A stretch of DNA of 64,000 nt from Haloarchaeobius sp. HME9146 (lineage in GTDB: Archaea; Halobacteriota; Halobacteria; Halobacteriales; Natrialbaceae). Under the pieces are notes generated by a model. That model saw nothing but the letters and a program-made list of their open reading frames with translations. It was not told the DNA's origin and did no database searches. A program made the position numbers and the translations under genes. The stretch covers positions 3,224,001 through 3,288,000 of the forward strand of contig NZ_JAODVR010000001.1 in NCBI RefSeq assembly GCF_025399835.1, read 5' to 3'. Positions 23,854 through 32,492 of this stretch are shown here, one piece after another. Numbering within the stretch: the stretch's first letter is position 1; each line of letters starts with the position of its first letter.

Positions 23854-25284
23854 TTACTGTTCGCCGAGCAACTGGTCGCCCGTCCGGATCCGCACCGTGG
23901 TCGGTCGCTTCACGAACTCGCCGAACTCCCGGGCGACGACGTGGTCGACCCCGCGCTGGGCGGCCACGTCGAGAACCCGCTGGGAGAGTTCGCCGTCGAG
24001 GACGACCGCGTGGGGTACCTCGTCGGCGTCGCGGACGAGCTCGAACGCTTCCTCGGCGTCGTCGGCCGCGAGCACGTCCCACTCGTCGTCCAGCAGCCGG
24101 ACCTCGCCGCTGGCGTCGCCGAGGACCGCCGCGACGTGCCCACGGAGGGTCTCGACGCCCGCGGGGTCGTCGGCGGGCTCGGCATCTGTTTCCGCGGACT
24201 CTGCGGTGGCCGACTGGGCAGCCTCCGTCTCGGCCGAACCAGCCGATGTCGCGTTCTCTGCTTCGGCAGCCGTCGTCGCGGTCGCGGCTTCGTTCGCCGC
24301 CTCTCCGCCGGTCGTGACGGCCGTCGCCTCGGCGGCGGCTGCCTCGGCGGTGGCCGCACCGTCGCCCGCGCTCGCGGGCTCGTCGGGGGATTCAGGGGTC
24401 GCCGTGTCACTGCTCTCCTGTTCGGGTGCGGGGACCGTGCTCCCGTCGGTCGCCGCGATGGCGACGTGCGGGTCGCTCTTCTCCGCGACGACCTCGAAGG
24501 GGACCTTCTCGCGCAGCGCCTCGAACACCTCGTGGTGGAGCATGTCCTCGACGGACTTGCCCTCGGGCGCGAAGGCGACGTAGTCGACCTCAGCGACCTG
24601 CGAGAGTTCCTTGAGGATGAGGTCGCCGCCGCGGTCGCCGTCGAGGAAGGCCGTGACGGTCTTCTCCTGGGTCAGGTCCGCCACCGCCTCGGGGACGTTC
24701 GTCCCTTCGACGGCGATGGCGTTCTTGATGCCGTATTTCAGGAGCTGGAGCACGTCGGCGCGCCCCTCGACGACGACGATGGCGTCGCTGTCCTCGACGC
24801 GAGGGCCAGCGGGGAGCCCGTCGTACTCAGTGATATCCTCGACGCGGACGTGCTGGCGCACCTCGCGAAGGATCTCCTCGGAGGACATGATGGAGTCGTC
24901 GAATGAGGTCGCCAGGAGCTCCTTGGCGCGTTCGACCACCTCGCGGCGCTTGGCCGCGCGGACGTCCTCGATGTCCGTTACTTCGAGCCGGGCGGCACAG
25001 GGACCGACCCGTGTGATGGTTTCGAGCGCCGCCGCCAGGGTGGCGGTCGCGACCTTATCGATGCTGGTGGCGATCGTGACCTCGCCGAACGAGCGCCCGG
25101 CTTCGGACTGGATCTCGACGTCGATACGCCCGACCTTCGAGGACTGCTGGAGGTCTCGGAGGTCGAGTTCGTCGCCGAGGAGGCCCTCCGTCTGGCCGAA
25201 TATCGCACCGACGACGTCGCTGCGTTCGACCACCCCGTCGGCCGTGATGTTCGCGTGAATGAGGTATTTGGATGTATCGTCCAT
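23854..25284 (-). CDS. dnaG: Archaeal DnaG-type primase
   Basis: This 476-residue archaeal DnaG has an N-terminal region starting MDDTSKYLIHANITADGVVERSD, then a TOPRIM domain at about residues 170-260 with IVVVEGRADVLQLL (the conserved Glu) and AFLDGDRGGDLILKE (the DxD-like metal site). Archaeal DnaG can make RNA primers but is also reported to associate with the exosome. Between about residues 290 and 390 is a long Ala/Thr/Glu-rich linker, followed by a compact C-terminal domain (VETLRGHVAAVLGDAS onward), an arrangement common in haloarchaea. The start at 25284 is preferred; 49 more residues in frame upstream are not like the family. Confidence 0.94.
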   Translation of the reverse strand: MDDTSKYLIHANITADGVVERSDVVGAIFGQTEGLLGDELDLRDLQQSSKVGRIDVEIQSEAGRSFGEVTIATSIDKVATATLAAALETITRVGPCAARLEVTDIEDVRAAKRREVVERAKELLATSFDDSIMSSEEILREVRQHVRVEDITEYDGLPAGPRVEDSDAIVVVEGRADVLQLLKYGIKNAIAVEGTNVPEAVADLTQEKTVTAFLDGDRGGDLILKELSQVAEVDYVAFAPEGKSVEDMLHHEVFEALREKVPFEVVAEKSDPHVAIAATDGSTVPAPEQESSDTATPESPDEPASAGDGAATAEAAAAEATAVTTGGEAANEAATATTAAEAENATSAGSAETEAAQSATAESAETDAEPADDPAGVETLRGHVAAVLGDASGEVRLLDDEWDVLAADDAEEAFELVRDADEVPHAVVLDGELSQRVLDVAAQRGVDHVVAREFGEFVKRPTTVRIRTGDQLLGEQ

Positions 25285-25452
25285 TGATGAATCTGCCCCG
25301 TCGTGGGGGCGAATGCTGATAACGCCATGATTGTACTCATGGGCTGCACCACTCTCTAGGGGTTCGTCGCGGATACTTGTTGTTATCGCCGTAGGAAACG
25401 AGAAACGGGGCCGCGAACGCTGTGATTCCAAAGAGCTGTCACTCGGTTTACC

Positions 25453-26385
25453 TTACAGCTTCCCGTCGCGGACGTACCAGACGGCGACGACCAGGGTGAG
25501 GACGAGCAGGCCACCGGCGAAGAAGAGCGCACCCGGCGGGATGGACGAGAGCGCCGCGTCGGCACCGGCAGCGGCGGCCTCCGTCGCGGTCTGGGTAGTC
25601 TCGACGCCCCCGTCCGTCGCGGTCTGCATGCTCTCGGCGGTCGGCTGGGCGGTGGCTGCCTCGGTCGCGACCTGGGTCTGCGTCTCCGTCGCAATCGGCT
25701 CTTCGGTGCCCGTTGCCTGGGGTGTCGCGGTACTCGTCGCCTGCGCCGCCTCGGTACTCGTTGCCTGCGCCGCTTCGGTACTCGTCTCCGTCGCGTCCTG
25801 GACGGAGACAGCGCCGCCCCCATCGCCGCCCGCTTCAGTGGCAGTCGCGCTATCGTTTCCGGCTGACTGGCCAGTCCAATCTGCATCTCCATCGCCGCCG
25901 CCCGCCGACTCGCCACCACTGGTCGGGCTGGGCACGCCGCCGAGCAGCCGGGGCAGGCCGTACTGGACGAACAGGCTCCCGGCTGCGATGACACCGATGC
26001 CACCGATGAATCGGGCGAGCGCGCCCTTGAGTCGCGAGGCGCGCTGTTCGTCGCCGGAGATGACGAGCGGGCCAGACTGGGGCGCGTAGACGTTCATCTC
26101 GTTGCCCCGCGAGGAGTACCACACGTCGACCACGTCGATGAGGCCGGCATCTTCCAGCTTCTCCAGGTGGTAGCGGACGTTCTGGATGGAGGAGTCTATC
26201 TCGTCGGCGATATCACTGGGAGTGCGCGGCTCCTCGTGGAGGCAGGTGTAGATCTGGCGGGCAGTGTCGGACGAGAGAGCGCCGAACACCTTGTCGGCGT
26301 CGTCGCCCTCCAGTTCGACCACCCGTGGTGCCTGCTCGCCGGGGGTCGGTGCGTCGTCCGAGCGGAACGGGAGGAGCCGCGACAT
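25453..26385 (-). CDS. Membrane-tethered winged-helix transcriptional regulator
   Basis: This 310-residue protein has an ArsR-like winged helix at about residues 30-100 (VFGALSSDTARQIYTCLH, then IADEIDSSIQNVRYHLEKLEDAGLI). A first membrane helix follows at about 125-146, then about 130 residues of Thr/Ala/Glu/Gln-rich low complexity with repeats of STEAAQAT, and a second helix at about 283-305 ending WYVRDGKL. The DNA-binding head must be cytoplasmic, so the linker is extracellular and likely glycosylated. It is 68 bp downstream of a GTTTC-N7-GAAAC inverted repeat that sits next to its own TATA-like box, suggesting autoregulation. Start at 26385 chosen because the upstream frame crosses the promoter. 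Confidence 0.88.
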   Translation of the reverse strand: MSRLLPFRSDDAPTPGEQAPRVVELEGDDADKVFGALSSDTARQIYTCLHEEPRTPSDIADEIDSSIQNVRYHLEKLEDAGLIDVVDVWYSSRGNEMNVYAPQSGPLVISGDEQRASRLKGALARFIGGIGVIAAGSLFVQYGLPRLLGGVPSPTSGGESAGGGDGDADWTGQSAGNDSATATEAGGDGGGAVSVQDATETSTEAAQATSTEAAQATSTATPQATGTEEPIATETQTQVATEAATAQPTAESMQTATDGGVETTQTATEAAAAGADAALSSIPPGALFFAGGLLVLTLVVAVWYVRDGKL

Positions 26386-26410
26386 CGTATACCCTTCTTC
26401 ATGCCCGGTA

Positions 26411-26436
26411 AGTAAACGGGTTTCGCAAGCTGAAAC
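26411..26436 (-). promoter_or_regulatory. TATA-like box and GTTTC-N7-GAAAC operator candidate of the tethered regulator
   Basis: On the minus strand GTTTACTT (26411-26420 region) lies about 30 bp before the ATG at 26385, a fitting TATA position. Directly upstream is the inverted repeat GTTTC-GCAAGCT-GAAAC (26420-26436). A second GAAAC-GGTC-GTTTC copy is at 26532-26545 in the same intergenic region. The winged helix just downstream is the obvious candidate binder, but this is inference. Confidence 0.45.
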
Positions 26437-26631
26437 ATCGTTTTGAGCTACCCCACCCCGTCGCTGTCGTGCGATTCGTTCTGTCGGGTCGTTTCGGACA
26501 GTATCGGGCGTGTTGGTAGAACCACGTAGGTGAAACGGTCGTTTCGGCGGGTTCGACCGTCGGTGAAACTCACCTCTCACCAACCGCCGTGACCGGCACG
26601 CCGAAGTCGGTCCGGTTGCTACCTCCAGTCG

Positions 26632-27288
26632 ATGAGCGCCCCCCGCCTCTCCGAGGAGTTGCTCGCGGACTACGGCTGGGAGCTGTCCCAGACCGAGACC
26701 GAGAACGCACTCACCCTCCCGTTCTTCTCCATCACCGCCCACAACGCCATCTACGAGCACAGCGACAGCATCGTCGCCTACGACGACATCGCCGACCCGC
26801 GGGTCACCATCGGCGGCCGCGCCTTCTTCACGACCGACCTGCAGTTCAAGCCGCCGCTCTCGAAGTTCGGCGTCGACCCCGCCTCTGTGTTCGGCATCGC
26901 GACCCGGCACGCCAAGAAGGAGTTCAAGAAGAGCGTCGAGGCCGACGGGCTGACCGAGGTCCGGAAGATAGACGCCCGCGAGTTCGACCGCCCCGGCGGC
27001 GGCCCGGCCCGCGCCTTCGGCTACGAGGTGAAGTTCCCCCTGCACGACGACGTCATCGAGCAGGACGTGGTCGACGGGCAGTTCGTGCTGGAGTCGGAGC
27101 TGTGGGCGGGCCTCTGGCCGACCGAGGGCGCATACGCGATGGCCGGCGGGATGTACCCGCTGGAGGAGGTCGACGAGGCGATTCTCCGGCAGGCGTCGGG
27201 GGCGCGGCTGGCGACGGATGCCCGGGTGCATCCGAGTCCCGAGCGCGACCGGGAGCAGGTGTTCGAGGCGATGCGACTGGTGGAGTGA
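26632..27288 (+). CDS. Conserved haloarchaeal protein, unknown function
   Basis: This is a 218-residue soluble acidic protein starting MSAPRLSEELLADYGW. Readable stretches include FFSITAHNAIYEHSDSIVAYDD, FFTTDLQFKPPLSKFGVDPASVFGIA and FGYEVKFPLHDDVIEQD. The alternation of strands suggests a compact alpha/beta fold with no membrane segments. No catalytic motif is recognised. It is divergent from the tethered regulator with 246 bp between, and the GAAAC-type repeats in that spacer could control either gene. Confidence 0.75.
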   Translation: MSAPRLSEELLADYGWELSQTETENALTLPFFSITAHNAIYEHSDSIVAYDDIADPRVTIGGRAFFTTDLQFKPPLSKFGVDPASVFGIATRHAKKEFKKSVEADGLTEVRKIDAREFDRPGGGPARAFGYEVKFPLHDDVIEQDVVDGQFVLESELWAGLWPTEGAYAMAGGMYPLEEVDEAILRQASGARLATDARVHPSPERDREQVFEAMRLVE

Positions 27289-27337
27289 GTCGTCGAGTTC
27301 TACCAGTCGTAGCACATTCCAGTACTGCAGAACGCGT

Positions 27338-28060
27338 TCAGGCCAGTTCCCGTTGCCGAAACGCAAAGACGACGAGTGCAGCGCCGGTCACCCAGGAACC
27401 GAGCGTTACCAGGCTGTCAGTCAATCGTTTGGAATCAGCTGCACTACAGAACCCGTCACCACCGGAGAAGCAGGAACTCCCGCCGCTTCCATAGTGTTTC
27501 ACCCCGGTCGCGTAGAGTGTGTAGTACTGTCCATCGTGTCGAACGAGTGTATTATCCTCCGGCAGTTCGCGGTACGTCAGCGCCGACCCGTCCGAAATCG
27601 TTCTCCGGGCACCTTTCGAGAGCCCCCCGCTCTGGGCCACGTATCGGAGGGGATCGGAGTCGGTCACCCGATCGAGGCTCATCCGGGACTCCTCCGCGCG
27701 TTCGACAGTCGTTGGCCTGTAGAGCGTCTCATCAATATACACGAATCGGTAGTGGGCATCTCCACCAAGGCCGAACGCACTCACGTTCTTACCGTCGTGA
27801 ACGGCGAACTCGAACTGGCAGATCCGTTGCGTCCCAGGGCCATCACAGACGATATCGTCGTCCACACTCAGAAGCGGGAGGTCTCGGCCCGTCTCCAGGT
27901 CGACTACATGCAGTCCCGTGGAATCGGTGTAGGTCACTGCTGCCGCTTCGTACCGATGCACGCTCTCATCTCCGAAATGGAGGCCGGGCGCGTACGGATT
28001 GACCAGCAGCGCGATACCGACGACCAGGAGAAGAGACGACAGTCGACGGGAACTCAACAT
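27338..28060 (-). CDS. Membrane-anchored extracellular protein, unknown
   Basis: This 240-residue protein has an N-terminal helix (SSLLLVVGIALLVNPYAPG) and a C-terminal helix (LGSWVTGAALVVFAFRQREL), enclosing an extracellular region of about 180 residues. That region has four cysteines (VCDGPGTQRIC and SSCFSGGDGFC), which could form two disulfides. Its codon use includes more AT-ending codons than its neighbours, and the flanking spacer is also less GC-rich, so it may be acquired DNA. It is convergent with the preceding gene. I do not recognise the family. Confidence 0.7.
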   Translation of the reverse strand: MLSSRRLSSLLLVVGIALLVNPYAPGLHFGDESVHRYEAAAVTYTDSTGLHVVDLETGRDLPLLSVDDDIVCDGPGTQRICQFEFAVHDGKNVSAFGLGGDAHYRFVYIDETLYRPTTVERAEESRMSLDRVTDSDPLRYVAQSGGLSKGARRTISDGSALTYRELPEDNTLVRHDGQYYTLYATGVKHYGSGGSSCFSGGDGFCSAADSKRLTDSLVTLGSWVTGAALVVFAFRQRELA

Positions 28061-28276
28061 CGTGGACGCTGTTGCACAGTGGAGTACTGGTCGTGACAGG
28101 TTGTACGGAGGGACATGACAGTCGAGCCGACAACATACAGAATCATAAATGATTGGAACGGGTCACCACACCCCGGCGAGTAGTGTACGCCCCATTCAGA
28201 GCCCGTACCACCACTGCCCCGCAGCCTCAAGCATGCTCGGCAGCGCACGCCCGAGCGAATGTCCAGCTCTCGAAAT

Positions 28277-28834
28277 CTACTCTATCTCCTTGATGATTCG
28301 AGCCGGATTCCCGCCCACGACAACGTTCTCCGGCACGTCATCCACGACGACTGCACCAGAAGCGACGACGGCGTCGTCACCGATTTCGACGCCGGGGTTG
28401 ATGACGGCCTGCCCGCCGACCCAGGCCCGGTCGCCGACCGTGACGGGTGCGCCGGATTCACGGCCACTGGTTCGCTCGGCGGCGTCGAGTGGATGGGTCG
28501 CGGTGTAGACGTGGACGCTCGGGCCGAGCATGCACTCGTCGCCGAACCGGATGGGACAGACGTCGAGGAAGGTGCAGTCGTAGTTCGCGAAGAAGTCGTC
28601 GCCGACGTGGATGTTGTAGCCGTAGTCACAGCGGAAAGTCGGCTCGACGGTGACGTTGGCCCCGAGCGAGCCGAACAGGTCGTCCAAGATAGCATGGCGT
28701 TCCCCGACCTCGTCGACGTCGGCCTCGTTCAGGCGGTTGCACAGCCGGCGGGCGCGATGTCGCTCCTCGACCAGGATGGGGTCGCTCGGGTCGTAGGGTT
28801 CGCCCGCCAACATCTTCTCCTTCTCGGAGGGCAT
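28277..28834 (-). CDS. Sugar O-acetyltransferase, maltose/galactoside acetyltransferase type
   Basis: This 185-residue left-handed beta-helix acetyltransferase follows the maltose acetyltransferase pattern. The N-terminal Mac domain is [22 protein letters not shown]. Hexapeptide repeats come next, with [25 protein letters not shown], the catalytic histidine in [14 protein letters not shown], and the acetyl-CoA binding end [24 protein letters not shown]. Full length for the family. It transfers acetyl from acetyl-CoA to a sugar, probably in sugar detoxification or surface polysaccharide work. It lies 39 bp downstream of the MFS transporter gene on the same strand, so the two may form a small sugar module. 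Confidence 0.92.
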   Translation of the reverse strand: MPSEKEKMLAGEPYDPSDPILVEERHRARRLCNRLNEADVDEVGERHAILDDLFGSLGANVTVEPTFRCDYGYNIHVGDDFFANYDCTFLDVCPIRFGDECMLGPSVHVYTATHPLDAAERTSGRESGAPVTVGDRAWVGGQAVINPGVEIGDDAVVASGAVVVDDVPENVVVGGNPARIIKEIE

Positions 28835-28873
28835 TGCTACCCGGTTCGCGCGCCCCGGACAAAAAGCCGCGAG

Positions 28874-30292
28874 TCAGAACAGCGGTTCGCCCATCGTCTC
28901 CCGACCGAACAGGAGCACGACCAGTCCGCCGAGCCCGAACGCCACCGCGAGGGGGACGAGCGCGACGAGGTAGCCAGTCTCCACGAGGAGGCCGGCGAGG
29001 ATGGGCCCGATGACGGCGGCTATCTTCCCGACGCCGCCGGCGAAGCCGTTCCCGGTGGCTCTCGCTTCCGTGGGGAACAGTTCGGGCGTGTAGGCGTAGA
29101 TGGCACCCCACGCGCCCAGCGTGAAGAAGCTCGCGGCGAGCAGGCCGCCGAAGAACGGCCAGAAGCCCGAGAGGCCCAGGTCGAGGAAGTCCACGCCGGG
29201 CATCGAGGCCGCGAAGACGAAGGTGAACACGCCCGAGAGCAGGAGGTAGGAGCCGAGGGTGGCCCGTCTCCCGATGACCTCGACCAGGTATGCCGCGCTG
29301 AGGTAGCCCGGAATCTGGACGAGCGCGATGAGGACGAAGTAGACGTAGATGCCCTCGACCGTCAGCCCACCCAAACTGATGCTCTCGACCACCCCGGCTG
29401 CGCCCACCGTCTGTGGCAGCCAGATGAACACCCCGTAGTAGCCGAAGTTGATGGCGAACCACGCCGCGGCGATCATCACGGTCTGCTGGCGCAGGTCGGC
29501 CTCGAACAGCCGCGAGAACTCGGCTTTCGGGGCGATTTCGACGCGGTCGGCCTGGATAGGCGTGTACTCCGCGTTATTCTCCTCGGCGATGGCCTTGATG
29601 CGCTCGTTCGCCCCGTCGATGTCACCCTGGCGCGCCAGGAAGTACGGCGTCTCACGGAGCTGGGACCGGATGACGAACACGAGCAGGGCCGGGAACGCCG
29701 AGCTCACGAACAGGAGCCGCCAGCCCGCGACCTCGCCGAGGACGGGCACCCCAACGGTCCCGCCCGTCGTCAGCACCGAGAGGAACAGCCACGCCAGCAG
29801 GACGGCGAGCAGGTTCCCGATGGGCCAGAACGCGTCGAGGTACACCAGATATCGGCCCCGCCGATTGGTCGGCAGATGCTCGGAGAGGTAGGAGGTGTCG
29901 ACCGCCAGCGCCCCGCCGAGACCGATGCCCGTCAGGAACCGCAGGGCGAACCCGCTGTAGAATCCGACCGCCAGGGCGGTCAACCCGGCGAACACCGAGT
30001 AGGTCAACACGGTCCACTGGAATGCGTCGATTCGCCCGTGGCGGTCGGCGTACCAGCCCCAGCCCCAGTTCCCCACTATCATCCCCATCAGGCTCGCAGA
30101 GCCGAGCAGTCCAGCCGTCAGCCCGGAGAGTTCCCACGCGCCCACGAGGACGGGCAGGGTGAAGCTGATGATGATGACCTCCATCCCGTCGAAGGCCCAC
30201 GCGCTCCCACAGATTGCCAGCAGGCGGCGGTGGAATGCCCCGACCGGAATGCGGTCCAGCACCTGCGAGACCGAGACGGTGTCGTCTGCCAT
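28874..30292 (-). CDS. MFS transporter, sugar/organic-anion porter type
   Basis: This 472-residue protein has about 12 transmembrane helices. The MFS loop motif appears as WGWGWYADRHGRIDAF after helix 2, followed by RFLTGIGLGGALAVDTSYLSE and PTNRRGRY, the motif between helices 4 and 5 typical of sugar and aromatic-acid porters. A second half begins near residue 265 with INFGYYGVFIWLPQT, and later has LFPTEARATGNGFAGGVGKI, typical of the SV2/aromatic-acid branch. The substrate cannot be fixed. The gene precedes the sugar acetyltransferase, with which it may be co-transcribed. A TATA-like GATTTAAG lies about 45 bp upstream of the start on the minus strand. Confidence 0.9.
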   Translation of the reverse strand: MADDTVSVSQVLDRIPVGAFHRRLLAICGSAWAFDGMEVIIISFTLPVLVGAWELSGLTAGLLGSASLMGMIVGNWGWGWYADRHGRIDAFQWTVLTYSVFAGLTALAVGFYSGFALRFLTGIGLGGALAVDTSYLSEHLPTNRRGRYLVYLDAFWPIGNLLAVLLAWLFLSVLTTGGTVGVPVLGEVAGWRLLFVSSAFPALLVFVIRSQLRETPYFLARQGDIDGANERIKAIAEENNAEYTPIQADRVEIAPKAEFSRLFEADLRQQTVMIAAAWFAINFGYYGVFIWLPQTVGAAGVVESISLGGLTVEGIYVYFVLIALVQIPGYLSAAYLVEVIGRRATLGSYLLLSGVFTFVFAASMPGVDFLDLGLSGFWPFFGGLLAASFFTLGAWGAIYAYTPELFPTEARATGNGFAGGVGKIAAVIGPILAGLLVETGYLVALVPLAVAFGLGGLVVLLFGRETMGEPLF

Positions 30293-30735
30293 TCGTCAGT
30301 GACTCACTTACCACGGGGAGTACTCGTGTACGTACTTAAATCAAGAGGAATCTCGCTGTCGATTGCCAGTATCGAAGACGGATTTTCTTCGGTTTCGGAG
30401 ACGGGACGTTCGTGGGTCTTCGATAGTGGAGAAACAGCCGGGTGGCGCGTGCGGACTCGCGTGCCGAGCGAAGCGAGGCCGCGAGTCGGCAACGCGCGAG
30501 GGACGACTGGAGCGGAGTGGAGTGAAACGGAACGAAGCGAAGGGAGTCGGCTGGGGAGGGCGTGGTGCGGTGCTGGGCGGTCGCGGTTCCATTGCCATCG
30601 GCGCGAGTCAACTACTCCTCACCACAACCACCACCAACCACTCCTCCACAACCACCAGCCTGACCACACCACACGAATCCACGACCGACACCCCGAGTAA
30701 TCAGATTCAAGCGCCCCTCCATTCAAAAGACGCCT
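30293..30735. other. 443-bp non-coding spacer with purine-rich and CA-rich blocks
   Basis: No convincing gene is present between the MFS transporter and the HFX_2341-type gene, which are divergent. On the + strand about 30470-30560 is strongly purine-rich, built from short GGAGTGGA and GAACGAAGCGAAGG-like units. About 30615-30675 is almost free of G and consists of CCACAACCACCA-like units. Left of these is the MFS promoter (TATA-like GATTTAAG at 30334-30345, minus strand), with AGTAC-N8-GTACT at 30319-30336 next to it. Confidence 0.6.
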
Positions 30736-31626
30736 ATGCAGACACACATCGTCCCGGTCGGGTTCGACTACGACCGGCTCATCGCGCCCCTGGTCCGCGA
30801 CCAGTTCGACGTGGACCGGGTCATCCTCCTCGAAGGGGCGGTGGGGAGCGAGGCCAACGTCGAGTACTCCCAGAACCTCTCGAAGAAACTGGAGAAGGAC
30901 TTCGAGAACCTCCTCGGCGCAGAGACCGAGCGCCTCGTCCTCGCGGACGTGTACGACTACGACGCCGCGTTCGAGCAGGCGTACGACCTCATCAACGACG
31001 AACTCGACCGCGGGAACGAGGTGTGGGTGAACATCGCGGCGATGCCCCGGACGGTCTCGTTCGCGTTCGCGACCGCCGCCCACTCGCTGATGGTCGAGCG
31101 CCAGGAGGACCGCCAGCACATCCACACCTACTACACCGCCCCGGAGAAGTACCTGGAGACGGAACTCGCCGAGGAACTGCGCGAGCAACGCGACCTGCTC
31201 CAGGACCTGCTCGACGACGGGGTGGACGACGAGCGCGTCGAGGCCCACCTCGACACCGCGACCAGCCTACTCGAGGAGTTCGACGAGCGCGGGACAACCA
31301 TCGGCGCGAAGGAGATCGGCGGGAGTCACATCGTGGAACTGCCGGTGGCGTCGTTCTCGAACGTCAAACCGTTCGAGGAGGTCATCCTGTTCAAGCTCGG
31401 CGAGGAAGGTGAGTTCGACTCGGTCTCGGAACTCGCGGAGGCGCTCGCGAAGGAACTCAACGAGGAGTACACCGACTCGTTCCGGTCGAAGGTCATCTAC
31501 AACGTCGACAGGTTAGGGCCGGGCGGGAAGGGCTACATCGAGCAGGAGGAGGTCGGGAAGTCCTACCGGACCAGACTGTCCAGAATCGGTGAGCTGTGGG
31601 TGCGGGCGCACTCCGGCGAGGAGTAG
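30736..31626 (+). CDS. HFX_2341/DUF6293-type regulator with CARF-like N-terminus
   Basis: This 296-residue protein has an N-terminal Rossmann-like domain (MQTHIVPVGFDYDRLIAPLV through VWVNIAAMPRTVSFAFATAAHSL) and a C-terminal winged helix (FEEVILFKLGEEGEFDSVSELAEAL then SKVIYNVDRLGPGGKGYI). The middle is a highly charged helical linker. From memory this matches the haloarchaeal HFX_2341 family (DUF6293). The first strand and loop VGFDYDRLIAPLVRD and the layout Rossmann-linker-wHTH resemble CARF-wHTH regulators such as Csa3. No cas gene is in the window. It likely senses a nucleotide or small ligand, but none is known. Confidence 0.8.
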   Translation: MQTHIVPVGFDYDRLIAPLVRDQFDVDRVILLEGAVGSEANVEYSQNLSKKLEKDFENLLGAETERLVLADVYDYDAAFEQAYDLINDELDRGNEVWVNIAAMPRTVSFAFATAAHSLMVERQEDRQHIHTYYTAPEKYLETELAEELREQRDLLQDLLDDGVDDERVEAHLDTATSLLEEFDERGTTIGAKEIGGSHIVELPVASFSNVKPFEEVILFKLGEEGEFDSVSELAEALAKELNEEYTDSFRSKVIYNVDRLGPGGKGYIEQEEVGKSYRTRLSRIGELWVRAHSGEE

Positions 31627-31644
31627 TACCGAGTACGAAGACTC

Positions 31645-32232
31645 TCAAAACCGAATCCGAAAACCATCGCGAGCCGTGCGCTGATCGAGCACGATGTGGC
31701 TTAGGAATCCGACGAAAAAGTAGAGTGCTGCGACCGGTGCGAGCAGCATCCCAATCGTCCCTCGCTTGATTCCCTGGAACGTCCAGAGCACGACCCCTGC
31801 GAGCCCGACACTCGTTAGAAGCCCTGTTGAACCCCGATGTGTCCTCCCCCTGTGCTTCGTTTTCCCGAGAATCTGGGATGCAAGTTCACGAAGCACCAAT
31901 CCCAGTACGATACCGAGAATTATCGCGACGCAGAGTTTCACGACGGATCGGACGTTCCACTCGGCACGTTGAAGTTGGTAGTAGAACGCGACCAAGATTC
32001 CAAGTACTGGTATAGAGAACATCAAGCGTCGATACGGCACAGAAGTTGAAACGTCGATGTCAGGGAACATAGCTCCAGTTCGCACCGCGGGATACCCGAC
32101 GACAGTGAGAGCCACTATCGATACCACCGCCTGTGTGAGTGGCAAGAAGAGCAACACACCCACCGAAATGATGCTTGTCACCCATTTGAACCAGATTATG
32201 CTCTCGAATCGGTGTTCCTCGAAATTACCCAC
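31645..32232 (-). CDS. YdjM/DUF457-like membrane-bound metal-dependent hydrolase
   Basis: This 195-residue protein has about five hydrophobic segments and a GTG start at 32232. The family motifs are VRTGAMFPDIDVSTSVPYR (the FPDID metal site), KHRGRTHRGSTGLL (the H..RG.TH site) and HIVLDQRT near the C-terminus. These are the YdjM/LexA-binding-type or DUF457 membrane hydrolases, whose substrate is unknown. The gene is visibly poorer in GC than its surroundings, with many AT-ending codons (Ile ATT, Ser TCG/TCA), suggesting recent transfer. A perfect GGTAAT-N4-ATTACC repeat lies 20 bp upstream of the start. Confidence 0.8.
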   Translation of the reverse strand: MGNFEEHRFESIIWFKWVTSIISVGVLLFLPLTQAVVSIVALTVVGYPAVRTGAMFPDIDVSTSVPYRRLMFSIPVLGILVAFYYQLQRAEWNVRSVVKLCVAIILGIVLGLVLRELASQILGKTKHRGRTHRGSTGLLTSVGLAGVVLWTFQGIKRGTIGMLLAPVAALYFFVGFLSHIVLDQRTARDGFRIRF

Positions 32233-32252
32233 ATGTGCTTATGGACATGTCT

Positions 32253-32268
32253 GGTAATAACAATTACC
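32253..32268. promoter_or_regulatory. GGTAAT-AACA-ATTACC inverted repeat upstream of the YdjM-like gene
   Basis: A perfect 6-4-6 palindrome stands about 20 bp upstream of the GTG start of the membrane hydrolase gene. A further ATTACC half-site overlaps its start codon region (32224-32229). The position is right for a repressor operator over the promoter. No regulator can be matched to it from this window. Confidence 0.4.
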
Positions 32269-32446
32269 TGGACGCACCGCTGACTTTTTATCCCACCGTC
32301 GACCTTCTTCGAGTATGGAGCACCCTGCTGCCGCCGTAGTACGTCCGTAAGGCCAGCCAGCGGTGCCCGGCGATTCTCGCGCGACCACCGTTTCGCGTAG
32401 CAGCCGCACCCGAGCGCGCATCGCACAGGCGCGACTGCATCGATTG

Positions 32447-32453
32447 TATTAAA
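32447..32453 (+). promoter_or_regulatory. TATA-like box of valS
   Basis: TATTAAA lies 40 bp before the ATG of valS in an otherwise GC-rich region. The distance implies a leader of about 15 nt. No T-box-like or attenuator structure is visible in the 260-bp spacer. Confidence 0.4.
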
Positions 32454-32492
32454 CGGCGAATGGACGACTGACCCAACAAGAGATTCCCATCT

